Assembly (NCBI GenBank): GCA_947624785.1
Contig: CANQLV010000002.1
Span: 1-64,000 of the forward strand
Reading direction: 5' to 3'
Length of the DNA: 64,000 nucleotides
Source of the DNA: Akkermansia muciniphila
GTDB taxonomy: Bacteria > Verrucomicrobiota > Verrucomicrobiia > Verrucomicrobiales > Akkermansiaceae
Within the stretch, counting starts at the first letter, position 1. Every line of letters begins with the position of its first letter. Below, piece by piece: positions 43,844 through 51,808 of this stretch. A model generated the notes under the pieces. The model searched no databases. It was not told the DNA's origin and saw only the letters and a program-made list of their open reading frames with translations. The position numbers and the translations under genes are program-made.

Positions 43844-44383
43844 TTACGGCAGGAGGGAGAGCGTTTTTTGAACAATCAGGTCCACGGGTATCAGTTTTCC
43901 CGCTCCTTCCGCTCCGCAGGCCAGAACGCCGGATTCACAAGGGCCCAGGATGTGGTGGCCCTGTCTTTGTTTCAGGACGGCCGCATTTTGTTGTGTGGCC
44001 GTGTGTTCCCACATGTGGACGTTCATGGCCGGGCAGATGAGCACCGGGGCCTGGCAGGCCAGATAGAGGGAGCTGAGCATGTCCGGAGCGAAGCCGTGGG
44101 CGAAGTTGGCCATGGTGTTGGCCGTGGCGGGGGCCACGAGCAGAAGGTCCGCCCGCTGGGCCAGCTGGATGTGCGGCGGAACCCAGTCCGCCTTTTCATC
44201 CTCAAAGGAGGAGAAGACGGGATTGCGGGAGATCGTGTGCAGCGTGAGGGCTGTGACGAATTCCAGGGCCTTGGCCGTGCAGACGCAGTGCACCTCATGC
44301 CCGTTTTTGACGAGGGCGGAAGCGATGTCAGCCGCCTTGTACGCGGCAATGGAGCCGGTGATGCCCAGGATGATGCAGGCCAT
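43844..44383 (-). CDS. coaC: Phosphopantothenoylcysteine decarboxylase, stand-alone CoaC
   Basis: 179 aa HFCD flavoprotein. It shows ILGITGSIAAYKAADI (FMN binding), the active-site His in PPHIQLAQRADLLLVAPATANTMANFAHG, the PAMNVHMW substrate motif and the conserved Cys in GVLACGAEGAGKL. It decarboxylates 4'-phospho-N-pantothenoylcysteine. The ligase half (coaB) is at 34428-35102. It follows a RelE-like gene by 14 bases. Confidence 0.93.
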   Translation of the reverse strand: MACIILGITGSIAAYKAADIASALVKNGHEVHCVCTAKALEFVTALTLHTISRNPVFSSFEDEKADWVPPHIQLAQRADLLLVAPATANTMANFAHGFAPDMLSSLYLACQAPVLICPAMNVHMWEHTATQQNAAVLKQRQGHHILGPCESGVLACGAEGAGKLIPVDLIVQKTLSLLP

Positions 44384-44397
44384 GGATGGGGAAAGGG

Positions 44398-44766
44398 TCA
44401 GGCTTTGGAGGCTTTTTTGCCTTCGTCAATGAGTTTCCAGAAGTGTTTGGACTGGCTCAGGATTTCATCTTCCCCCGCGGTCGGGGAGATGTTGGTGCGG
44501 AACAGGAAGTCGTTCAGGCTGTTGGCGTGCAGAACGCGGTGGACGACCACCTTGCCTTCAATGACTTCAAAGTAGATGCGGTAGTCCCTCGCTACGTAGC
44601 GGTAAAGAATTTTGCCATCCTTTTCCATCTTGCCGAAGCGGGCGTCATCCAGGGTTTGAAGAGTGGATTCGGAGACCTGGAAGTCCCCGAGCAGGTCCAG
44701 TTGTTCCAGGGTGGGGATGCTGGATACTTCCGCAGCGCTGATTTTATTGAAGACGATTTGAAGCAC
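44398..44766 (-). CDS. RelE/ParE-like small protein in the coaC operon
   Basis: About 122 aa from a GTG at 44766; a TTG at 44790 is the other option and no ATG is available. The middle part ILYRYVARDYRIYFEVIEGKVVVHRVLHANSLNDFLFR resembles the RelE/ParE toxin core (an R-x-x-DYR-x-YF-x pattern and a His/Arg near the end). No antitoxin gene is adjacent on either side, and it lies 14 bases before coaC, so it may be a domesticated protein rather than a toxin. Function unknown. Confidence 0.62.
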   Translation of the reverse strand: MLQIVFNKISAAEVSSIPTLEQLDLLGDFQVSESTLQTLDDARFGKMEKDGKILYRYVARDYRIYFEVIEGKVVVHRVLHANSLNDFLFRTNISPTAGEDEILSQSKHFWKLIDEGKKASKA

Positions 44767-44840
44767 GCCCTTTTTTAAGTGCGCCGGCAAGTTAGTTCAA
44801 GCCTGAAACAAGGCACGGGCCGATTTTGAGAAGGACCATC

Positions 44841-44876
44841 CGGAACCCCGGCATTCCCTTGGGAGCCGGGGTTCCG
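44841..44876 (-). terminator. Strong hairpin after the PDZ gene, probable terminator
   Basis: A 12-bp perfect stem pairs 44841-44852 with 44865-44876, and the loop can pair further through CCC/GGG. It lies directly after the stop of the HtrA-like gene. The minus-strand sequence after it is only weakly U-rich, so termination strength is uncertain. Confidence 0.6.
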
Positions 44877-44878
44877 GA

Positions 44879-45754
44879 TTAACGGGAGTCCTGCGTGGGG
44901 ATGATGCCCCTGCTTTTTACCACCTGGGTGCCGCGAATGACTTCAATAGTCAGGGGCTTTTCCCCCGTGAGGTAATAGGTGGCATCCAGCATGTCCCCGT
45001 AGTTGTTGATGGTCGTGCCGTTGATGCTGATGAGGATGTCTCCTGTCTGGATGCCTCCCCGCGCGAGGGGGCCACCGTTAATGAGGCCTTCAATGACGGG
45101 AGTGGAGGAGTTGATATCCAGCAGGCATCCCAGGCGCACCCTCTTGGCTTCCGGATGGGCTGCCAGGAAGGAGATGGCTTGGGCGGGCAGCAGATGGCAG
45201 GTTCCCTTGCGGGAAACTCCAAGCACGATGCCGACCAGACGGTTTTCAGCGTCGTAGCATGGCTGGCCGATGGGCGGCGCAGCCAGCTTGGGGAATTGGG
45301 CGCGGACAAGCCGCAGCGGGAAGCTGGTGTCTCCTATGGAGTGCTCCATGCCCACGTAAATTCCCAGAGTGGTTTCATTCCGGCTGCTGGCAAAGGCCAG
45401 CTTGTCGCCGCGCTTGAGAACGCCGGATGGCGTCACAACCGCCTGCCCGTCGTGTATGCGGGCAGCGTCCACTTTGAAGATTGTCAGGCCCGTGAGCTTT
45501 TCCTGGGCCCATACCTGAAGGGGAGGGGTGTCCTTGTCCCCAAGGTAGTAGGTCACACCGCCGTTTTTAAAGACCCGGTAGGGAATCAGGGAGGCGAGCA
45601 TGTCTTTTCCGACCTGCGCCGCCATGGCCGTGTACGGCTCTCCTTCCGCCTGGTGGGGAATGGCTTCCACCTTAAAAGGGGCAGGCACGGCCGCCGCTTG
45701 ATAAATCAAGCCCGCAACGGCTATGCCTGCCAATATCGGAGCCAGGTTCATCAT
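44879..45754 (-). CDS. HtrA-like periplasmic protein with PDZ domain and degenerate protease
   Basis: 291 aa. The N-terminal hydrophobic segment (APILAGIAVAGLIYQAAAVP) is a signal or anchor. Residues 45-200 look like a trypsin/HtrA fold (TLGIYVGMEHSIGDTSFPLRLVRA, VGIVLGV), but the catalytic GNSGGP is replaced by APPIGQPCYDAENRLVGIV, so it is probably inactive. Residues 205-285 are a PDZ domain (LGCLLDIN, GPLARGGIQTGDILISINGTTINNYGDM). It follows the probable anti-sigma gene by 6 bases, which suggests a sensor role in envelope stress. Confidence 0.72.
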   Translation of the reverse strand: MMNLAPILAGIAVAGLIYQAAAVPAPFKVEAIPHQAEGEPYTAMAAQVGKDMLASLIPYRVFKNGGVTYYLGDKDTPPLQVWAQEKLTGLTIFKVDAARIHDGQAVVTPSGVLKRGDKLAFASSRNETTLGIYVGMEHSIGDTSFPLRLVRAQFPKLAAPPIGQPCYDAENRLVGIVLGVSRKGTCHLLPAQAISFLAAHPEAKRVRLGCLLDINSSTPVIEGLINGGPLARGGIQTGDILISINGTTINNYGDMLDATYYLTGEKPLTIEVIRGTQVVKSRGIIPTQDSR

Positions 45755-45760
45755 GGATTG

Positions 45761-46282
45761 TTACATCTCAATGAGAACTCGGGATACCGGTTTTTTATCG
45801 GTATTGGAATCAGTCTTCAGCTGATTGTCGTTGGCCGATGTTTCATATGAAGGCGCTCCCGTGGTGAATTCGGGTTTTTCCGCAGGGGCGACTTCGGTTG
45901 AGGGTTGTTCAATAGTTTCCTTGCTTACGGGAACTGCTTTTTCCTTCAAGAGAATTTCTTCCTTATCCTTGGTGGAGGATGCGTAAGAATCGGAAGGATC
46001 ATCCATGTTCCCGGATGCGATAATAACGCCTACCGCAGCCAATGTCACGATGGACATGGAAGCATAGACCCACTGCCAGCCACGAAAGTTCTGCAGATAG
46101 TTGTCCAGGCGTTCGAGTAACAATTTCCAAGCAGAGTGGGTAGCCGGATCGGTTTCCTTTCTAAGATGAAAATTGCGGAGGAAATCTTCTTCAAAGTTGT
46201 CATGGTAACAGGCTTCCTTACGGAAAGATGCCAGCATGGCAACCAGAGTTTCCTCGTTATGTTCTGTGGATTGTTTATCCAT
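45761..46282 (-). CDS. Single-pass membrane protein, candidate anti-sigma factor
   Basis: 173 aa. The N-terminal 68 residues are soluble and helical (MLASFRKEACYHDNFEEDFLRNFHLRKE), followed by one transmembrane helix at about 70-92 (WVYASMSIVTLAAVGVIIASG) and a Pro/Glu/Thr/Ser-rich periplasmic tail. It lies 106 bases after an ECF sigma gene on the same strand, the usual place and topology for an anti-sigma factor. No HxxxCxxC zinc motif is present. The identity is from context. Confidence 0.6.
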   Translation of the reverse strand: MDKQSTEHNEETLVAMLASFRKEACYHDNFEEDFLRNFHLRKETDPATHSAWKLLLERLDNYLQNFRGWQWVYASMSIVTLAAVGVIIASGNMDDPSDSYASSTKDKEEILLKEKAVPVSKETIEQPSTEVAPAEKPEFTTGAPSYETSANDNQLKTDSNTDKKPVSRVLIEM

Positions 46283-46388
46283 CGTCGTTGATGTTAAGTG
46301 TAATAAAGGTTAGGGTGTTTTAGTCCCGAATCTAGGACTATGCGTTTGACAGGGCGGAGGGAACCGATGTTCAATATTTTTTCCACCG

Positions 46389-46988
46389 TTAACTCAGATA
46401 TTCCGCCAGCAGGCCCTGCAGTTCCTTGTGGGCATAATGCAGACGTGATCTGAGCGTTCCTTCAGAGATGCCCAGAAGGGCGGATATTTCCGTGTGGTTG
46501 AGTCCTTTTACATCATGAAGGACAACAACTTCCCTGTGCTTGGTGGATAGTTTTTTCAATGCTTCATTAATCTTGAGCTGAAGTTCGTTCAGATGGGTGC
46601 GGCGTTCCGGGTCCGCCCCGTCCGTTTCGTCAGCCATGTTCATGTCCTTTTCCGTATGGTCGCCGTACTCGTCGTCGTCCAGGCTGTAGGTCATCCTGCG
46701 GTTGCGTTTTTTCAGGAAGTTTCTGGCATGGTTGACGGCAATGGAGTGCAGCCATGTATAAAAGGCGCTTTGTCCGTTGAAGTAGCGCAAGGCCCGGTAG
46801 GCTTTGGAGAACGCTTCCTGGGCGATGTCATAGGCATCGTCGTAGTTGTCCGTCATCTGGTACAGGGTGGCATGGAGCTTGCGGCTGTGACGAATGACAA
46901 GTTCGTCAAAAGCACGCGAATCTCCCTCCCGCGCCCTGGCGACCAGTTCAGTGTCTTCCAAGGTCGTATATGCAATGGGTCCCGACAT
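46389..46988 (-). CDS. ECF sigma factor (RpoE-like)
   Basis: 199 aa. Region 2 shows LVARAREGDSRAFDELVIRH, DAYDIAQEAFSKAYRALRYFNGQSAFYTWLHSIAVNHARNFL, and region 4 shows LSTKHREVVVLHDVKGLNHTEISALLGISEGTLRSRLHYAHKELQ. It directs RNA polymerase to an envelope-stress-type regulon. The following genes encode a membrane protein and a PDZ pseudoprotease, forming a likely sigma/anti-sigma/sensor operon. Confidence 0.95.
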   Translation of the reverse strand: MSGPIAYTTLEDTELVARAREGDSRAFDELVIRHSRKLHATLYQMTDNYDDAYDIAQEAFSKAYRALRYFNGQSAFYTWLHSIAVNHARNFLKKRNRRMTYSLDDDEYGDHTEKDMNMADETDGADPERRTHLNELQLKINEALKKLSTKHREVVVLHDVKGLNHTEISALLGISEGTLRSRLHYAHKELQGLLAEYLS

Positions 46989-47021
46989 ATTAGCAGCAGA
47001 ATACCCAAAAATAGGGACCCG

Positions 47022-48941
47022 CTACAAGGGCAAATCGTATGCACGCCCCCCTTTACCCTCAAACCAGCGCATGTATGCCACATTAACTGTGGTATATCCG
47101 CCCGGAGTCGGGTAGTCCCCGGTGAAATACCAGTCGCCGCAGGGACCTTCTATGGATTCATGCAGGTTTTCAATGGTCTGGAAGATAACTTCCACGGGGC
47201 ACGGGGCGTCGTGCGGAGTGACCAAGCGCGTGATTTCCCGGGAGATTTCAGCGTCCGTCAGGCCTTCGTAAATGGCCTTGACGCAGTTGCGCCGTTCTTC
47301 CCTGGGCTTGGTCAGTTCCTCCTTGCATGCCTTGTACACTTCTTCCAGCAGCCGGGCCTGCCCGTGCTGCTTGATCAGGGAGACTGCCGCCTGGAAGGCG
47401 ATGAAGTTCCCCAGCTCGGACATGTCAATGCCGTAGCAGTCCGGATACCGGATTTGAGGAGCGGTGGAGGCAACGACGATTTTCCGCGGATTGGTGCGGC
47501 CCAGGATGCGGAGGATGGATCTTCTCAGCGTGGTGCCGCGGACGATGGAGTCGTCAATGGCGACGAGCACGTCTTCCGGCCCCACGGCCCCGTAGGTGAG
47601 GTCATACACGTGGGAGACAAGCTGCGCGCGGCTCTTTTCCTGCGTGATGAAGGTGCGCATCTTGATATCCTTGTGGGCGATCTTTTCACCGCGCGGCCAC
47701 CGTTTCAGGATGGCGCTGTCCAGCATGTTTTCATCCAGAGTCCCGTTTCTCAGGGCTTCCAGGAGCTGGGCGTGCACGCGCTTGCGGCGGTAGACGCGCA
47801 GGCCTTCCAGCAGGCCGTAGTAGGCGGTTTCCGCCGTGTTGGGAATATAGGTGATGGCGGATTTGTCAAAGCGGTCTTCCAGGGAGTCCACGATCTGCGG
47901 GGTCAGCGCCGCGCCCAGGGCCTTGCGCTCCCGGTACACGATGGGGTCGTTCCCGCGGGAGAAGTAGATTTTTTCAAAGGAGCACGGCGTCGGTTTCAGC
48001 GGCGTGGTGAATTCCGTAATGAGGTGCGTGCCGTCCGCCTTGATGGAAAGCATGTTGGCCGGCGGCAGTTCCTGCACTTGCTCGCTTTCCACTTCAAAGA
48101 CGGTCATCAGCGGGACGCGTTCAGAGGCCACGGCAATGAATTCATCCGTAATCAGGTAGTGGCAGGGGCGGATGCCGTGCGGATCCCGCAGGCAGAAGTA
48201 GTCCCCGTTGCCGATGGCGCCCATGATGGCGTAGCCGCCGTCCCACTGCCTGGCGGAGTTGTGAATGATTTCCTGGATGTTGAGCCGGGAGGAGATGGCG
48301 TGGGGGATTTCCGGGCCGGGCATCCCGCTGTCCCGCAGGGCTCGGTAAAGGTCCGTATGGGCTTCATCCAGATGGTAGCCGATTTCTTCAAGGACGGTCT
48401 GCGTGTCCGTGCCGAAGACGGGGTGCTGGCCGCGTTCAATCATGCGCTGGTTCAGCTCCGGCGTGTTGGTCATGTTGAAGTTGCCCAGCACCATCAGCGT
48501 GCGCGTCGGCCAGTTGGTACGGCGCAGGTAGGGATGGCAGGAGCCTTCGTCAAAGAGGCCGGAGGTGCCGTAGCGGAGGTGCCCCATCAGGATTTCCCCG
48601 CCGTAGTCAAAGTTGTTTTTGATGTCTTCCGCGTCCTTCAGGCTGACTTGGCCGCGGCGGACTTTTTTGTTGAGCTTCTTGATTTGCCCGTTGAAGATGG
48701 TGGTGAGGGCGTCCTTGCTGGCGTCCCGGGTGCGGAACAGGTAGGGCTGCCCCAGCGGCATGTTCAGCTTGACGCAGCCGATGCCCGCGCCATCCTGGCC
48801 GCGGTTGTACTGCTTTTCCATCAGGATGAGCAGCTTGTTGAACGCCCAGAGGGTGGAGCCGTATTTATCCTGAAAATAAGAGAGAGGCTTAAGCAGACGA
48901 ATGGCGGCTACGCCGCACTCGTGTTTAAGAAAATCGCTCAT
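47022..48941 (-). CDS. purF: Amidophosphoribosyltransferase, long form
   Basis: 639 aa, longer than the enterobacterial enzyme (about 500 aa). The N-terminal glutaminase nucleophile is Cys9 in HECGVAAI, so an eight-residue leader must be removed. It then has NRGQDGAGIG, MGHLRYGTSG and GNFNMTNTPEL. The PRTase part shows VLVAIDDSIVRGTTLRRSI for PRPP binding. It makes phosphoribosylamine, the first step of purine synthesis. It follows purM by 65 bases. Confidence 0.93.
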   Translation of the reverse strand: MSDFLKHECGVAAIRLLKPLSYFQDKYGSTLWAFNKLLILMEKQYNRGQDGAGIGCVKLNMPLGQPYLFRTRDASKDALTTIFNGQIKKLNKKVRRGQVSLKDAEDIKNNFDYGGEILMGHLRYGTSGLFDEGSCHPYLRRTNWPTRTLMVLGNFNMTNTPELNQRMIERGQHPVFGTDTQTVLEEIGYHLDEAHTDLYRALRDSGMPGPEIPHAISSRLNIQEIIHNSARQWDGGYAIMGAIGNGDYFCLRDPHGIRPCHYLITDEFIAVASERVPLMTVFEVESEQVQELPPANMLSIKADGTHLITEFTTPLKPTPCSFEKIYFSRGNDPIVYRERKALGAALTPQIVDSLEDRFDKSAITYIPNTAETAYYGLLEGLRVYRRKRVHAQLLEALRNGTLDENMLDSAILKRWPRGEKIAHKDIKMRTFITQEKSRAQLVSHVYDLTYGAVGPEDVLVAIDDSIVRGTTLRRSILRILGRTNPRKIVVASTAPQIRYPDCYGIDMSELGNFIAFQAAVSLIKQHGQARLLEEVYKACKEELTKPREERRNCVKAIYEGLTDAEISREITRLVTPHDAPCPVEVIFQTIENLHESIEGPCGDWYFTGDYPTPGGYTTVNVAYMRWFEGKGGRAYDLPL

Positions 48942-49006
48942 GGGATTGTGATGAAAAGATTGTCCTGTAAGTGTGGTGTATCCGCTGCAAGGAGATGGTG
49001 CCTTCT

Positions 49007-50008
49007 CTATTCGCCCTGTACCTTGACATGAATGCCGCGGCCTTCTCTCAACGTGCCGATGACCGTGCCGCCGGGACCTGCCTTCAACGCGGCTTCCACG
49101 TCCTCCGGCTTCACGATGGCTACCCAGCCGATGCCCATGTTGAAGGTGTTGAAGCGGTCCTGCGGGTCCACATGCTTCAGGATTTTCTGGGCTGCGGTGT
49201 TGTCCCAGCAGGGAATGGTGAGGTCTGCGCCGTAGTCGCCCAGGAAGCGTTCCAGGTTTTCCGGAAGGCCGCCCCCCGTGATGTGGGCGTACGCCTTCGG
49301 GATGACGTTGAAGCGGCGCATGTCCGCCACCACGTCATGGTACAGGCGGGTGGGCTGCAGCAGGGAACGGAGTTCCTCTTCATCAACCACGTCCGGGTTT
49401 TCCTCCAGAATGCGGCGGATAAGGCTCCAGCCGTTGGCATGGAAGCTGTCGGATTGGTAGCCGATGAATACGTCTCCGGGCCGCACCGTCTTGGGGTCGA
49501 TCAACTTGCTTTTTTCACAGCAGCCGATGCAGAAGCCGGAGAGCTCCACGATGGATTCCGGAACCACGCCGGGCATTTCCGCCGTCTCTCCGCCGGCCAG
49601 GATGCAGTTGCAGGATTCCAGATAGTCGCACATGCCGGCCACCAGGCGGGTGATGCGGGTGCGTTCCTGTTCCAGGTTGGAGATGCCCAGATAGTCCAGG
49701 AAGAGAAGAGGGTCTCCGCCCGTGGTAAGGATGTCATTGACGTTCATGGCCACCAGGTCCTTGCCGGCGGTTTCCACCATGTCCAGTTCAAAGAGGATTT
49801 CCGTCTTGGTGCCTACGCCGTCGCATCCGGTGACGATGACCGGTTCCTTGTAGGAGCTCAGGTCATAGGCGGCGGCAAAAAGACCGAAGGCCTGGTGCAG
49901 GGATCTCTGCTTTTGCGTTCTTTTAACGTGAGAGCTGATGTCGGATACGAAAGCGGCTGCTTCTTTGGTATCGACCCCCGATTGCTTGTAGGTTAGTTTG
50001 CCGGACAT
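49007..50008 (-). CDS. purM: Phosphoribosylformylglycinamidine cyclo-ligase (AIR synthetase)
   Basis: 333 aa, usual length. Blocks include TYKQSGVDTKEA, VTGCDGVGTKTEI, AMNVNDILTTGGDPLLFLDYLG, CILAGGETAEMPG and HITGGGLPENL. It closes the imidazole ring in purine synthesis. It pairs with purF on the minus strand. Confidence 0.96.
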   Translation of the reverse strand: MSGKLTYKQSGVDTKEAAAFVSDISSHVKRTQKQRSLHQAFGLFAAAYDLSSYKEPVIVTGCDGVGTKTEILFELDMVETAGKDLVAMNVNDILTTGGDPLLFLDYLGISNLEQERTRITRLVAGMCDYLESCNCILAGGETAEMPGVVPESIVELSGFCIGCCEKSKLIDPKTVRPGDVFIGYQSDSFHANGWSLIRRILEENPDVVDEEELRSLLQPTRLYHDVVADMRRFNVIPKAYAHITGGGLPENLERFLGDYGADLTIPCWDNTAAQKILKHVDPQDRFNTFNMGIGWVAIVKPEDVEAALKAGPGGTVIGTLREGRGIHVKVQGE

Positions 50009-50111
50009 TGAACGGATGGACTGGGTGTGCCAGCATCCTAAAGGAAGGCTCCTGCCGCGGCGAGTGAAAAAAGAAGTATTTTTGCCATAGGCCGCGCAGG
50101 AGGAAGCCTTT

Positions 50112-50573
50112 TTATTCCACTTCTATCTTGCAGTCGCGCCAGAGCCACCAGGCATCCAGGGAGAATTTGCCAGGGCCCGTGTAGAAGAGGGTCAGGTAAA
50201 TCAGCAGGTAGATGGCGGCGAGCTCCTGTGCGCCCCAGCCGGAGAGGCCGAGGACGAGGAAGAGAGCCACGCACATGTTGATGACCAGGAGAAGGGCGGC
50301 CAGGCGGGTGAAGAGCCCCAGGAAGATGAGGATGGAACATCCGAATTCCGCTCCTACGCACAGCAGCAGGGACAGGAAGTTGCCGATTCCCAGCGGGTCC
50401 TGGAAAGCGGCCCAGTTTCCGCTGATGAGCATGCCCAGTTTGGGGATGCCGTGCACAAGCATCATCGCGCCTACGCCCAGGCGCAGCAACAGGACGCCGA
50501 AGTCCATGCTGGTGTTGGTGGCAAAAGAGCCCAGCAGGCAGCATGCGGATGATTTGCATTTATTCTGTTCCAT
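50112..50573 (-). CDS. DoxX-family membrane protein
   Basis: 153 aa from the ATG at 50573 (MEQNKCKSSACCLLG); the frame continues upstream without support. Four helices with the DoxX pattern VLLLRLGVGAMMLVHGIPKL, FLSLLLCVGAEFGCSILIFLGLFTRLAALLL and YLTLFYTGPGKFSLDAWW. DoxX proteins act in redox or thiol stress in some bacteria; the role here is unknown. The N-terminal Cys-rich stretch (CKSSACC) is unusual for the family. Confidence 0.82.
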   Translation of the reverse strand: MEQNKCKSSACCLLGSFATNTSMDFGVLLLRLGVGAMMLVHGIPKLGMLISGNWAAFQDPLGIGNFLSLLLCVGAEFGCSILIFLGLFTRLAALLLVINMCVALFLVLGLSGWGAQELAAIYLLIYLTLFYTGPGKFSLDAWWLWRDCKIEVE

Positions 50574-50760
50574 GCACTGTAGACCGTTCGTGCGGCAGAA
50601 ATGCTCAAATAAAATAGGATGAAATGAAATATCCGGGACAAGGGGGAAGAGGCCTGCTGCACGGGCAGCCCGTTTGAGGAAAAGCCGGGCACTTCCCGCA
50701 GTTATCCGGCCCGGCGGCAGACGCTGCCGCGCATGGGTGGGGAAAGGGATCATGTTTCTT

Positions 50761-50791
50761 ATTGAAGAGGCTGACAGCCAGCCTCTTCAAT
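50761..50791 (-). terminator. Hairpin between the SGNH and DoxX genes, likely terminator
   Basis: A 12-bp perfect stem pairs 50761-50772 with 50780-50791 around a 7-base loop. It lies 19 bases past the stop of the SGNH esterase gene. The minus-strand side has no good U-run; a short U-run (TTTTT) follows on the plus strand instead. Confidence 0.55.
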
Positions 50792-50809
50792 AGGTTTTTC
50801 AAGGGGTGT

Positions 50810-51787
50810 TCAACGCTTTTTTGCGGGAACCAGGCGGAAGGAGGAGGGGGATTTGGAGGATTTGATTTCCATGGGCCTGGTCGGGTCCTTTTGAGTTTCC
50901 GCGCCGATGGTGATGATAAGCCTGTCTTTGGGGTGGATGACGGTGGCGTTTTCAAAGACGAGCGTGTTGGAGCCGTCCGTCAGCTTCCAGCCGTCCAGCA
51001 GAATGCCGGAGTCTCCGGGATTATTGATAATCACGTTGCCGGTGCCCGGTTCCAGTTTGGGGGCGGGCTGCTTGAGCTTCATGCTTTTTGCCAGCTTGGC
51101 GAAGGTGATTTCCGCAATGCGCCGTGCGCCCGGTTCCGTGGGGTGCAGCCCGTCCACATACCATTCCGGATGATCGGAAAGGGGGTGCAGCGCGTCAAAG
51201 AGGCCGACCTTGTGCTTACGCGCCACAGTGGCGATCAGTTTTTCCGCTTCCGGACGGTTGGCCGCGGAGCCGTTGTCCGAGCCTGCGTATTTGCGCACGT
51301 CCGGGTAGCAGTTGCCGGGGAACGCCTTTTTGTTGAGCGGGCCGCGGTAGTCCGGTCCCAGCAGTCCCCAGGCGAAGAATCTGGCCTTGGGATTGGCGGA
51401 TTTCCACGCATTGAACAGGTCGTCATAGCCCTTGGCGAACAGCTTGGGGTCCCACCAGCGGCCCGTATCGTTGATGCCCAGGTTGCAGATGTAAACGTCC
51501 GCCTTGAATTCCAGGGACTGCTTGTGTTCCCTGGTGCTGCCGTACCAGCGGCCTGTCTGGCCCGGATAGTCTCCCGCCGTTTTTCCGGGGTTGCCGAATC
51601 CCCGGACGTCAAAGTCCGGGCCCATCAGCGTGCCGAGCACCTGCGGATACCGGGCGTCTCCGGGTTTGAGTCCGGAACCGAAAGTGATGCTGTCCCCCAC
51701 GCAGGCTACTTTGGTGGGGGCGGCCTGTGCCGCGATGCCCAGGGAAAGAGCCGCGGCCAGGGAGGCGAAGAGAAGATGAAGGTTCAT
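50810..51787 (-). CDS. Secreted SGNH/GDSL esterase
   Basis: 325 aa with a signal peptide (LLFASLAAALSLGIAAQAA). SGNH blocks are visible: block I CVGDSITFGSG (Ser), the Gly region VRGFGNPGKTAGD, block III LGINDTGRWW (Asn) and block V YVDGLHPTEPG (Asp and His). The last 80 residues look like a small beta-sandwich (LLDGWKLTDGSNTLVFENA). It probably removes acyl groups from host glycans. It follows a sialate O-acetylesterase gene by 21 bases in one operon. Confidence 0.87.
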   Translation of the reverse strand: MNLHLLFASLAAALSLGIAAQAAPTKVACVGDSITFGSGLKPGDARYPQVLGTLMGPDFDVRGFGNPGKTAGDYPGQTGRWYGSTREHKQSLEFKADVYICNLGINDTGRWWDPKLFAKGYDDLFNAWKSANPKARFFAWGLLGPDYRGPLNKKAFPGNCYPDVRKYAGSDNGSAANRPEAEKLIATVARKHKVGLFDALHPLSDHPEWYVDGLHPTEPGARRIAEITFAKLAKSMKLKQPAPKLEPGTGNVIINNPGDSGILLDGWKLTDGSNTLVFENATVIHPKDRLIITIGAETQKDPTRPMEIKSSKSPSSFRLVPAKKR

Positions 51788-51808
51788 GGCATGGTGGAGT
51801 GAGGAGGG

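Noticed and set aside
46593..49031. An 812-codon open frame on the plus strand across sigma and purF genes
   Set aside because: The opposite strand encodes clear RpoE-type and PurF proteins; the antisense translation shows no motif and runs through unrelated genes.
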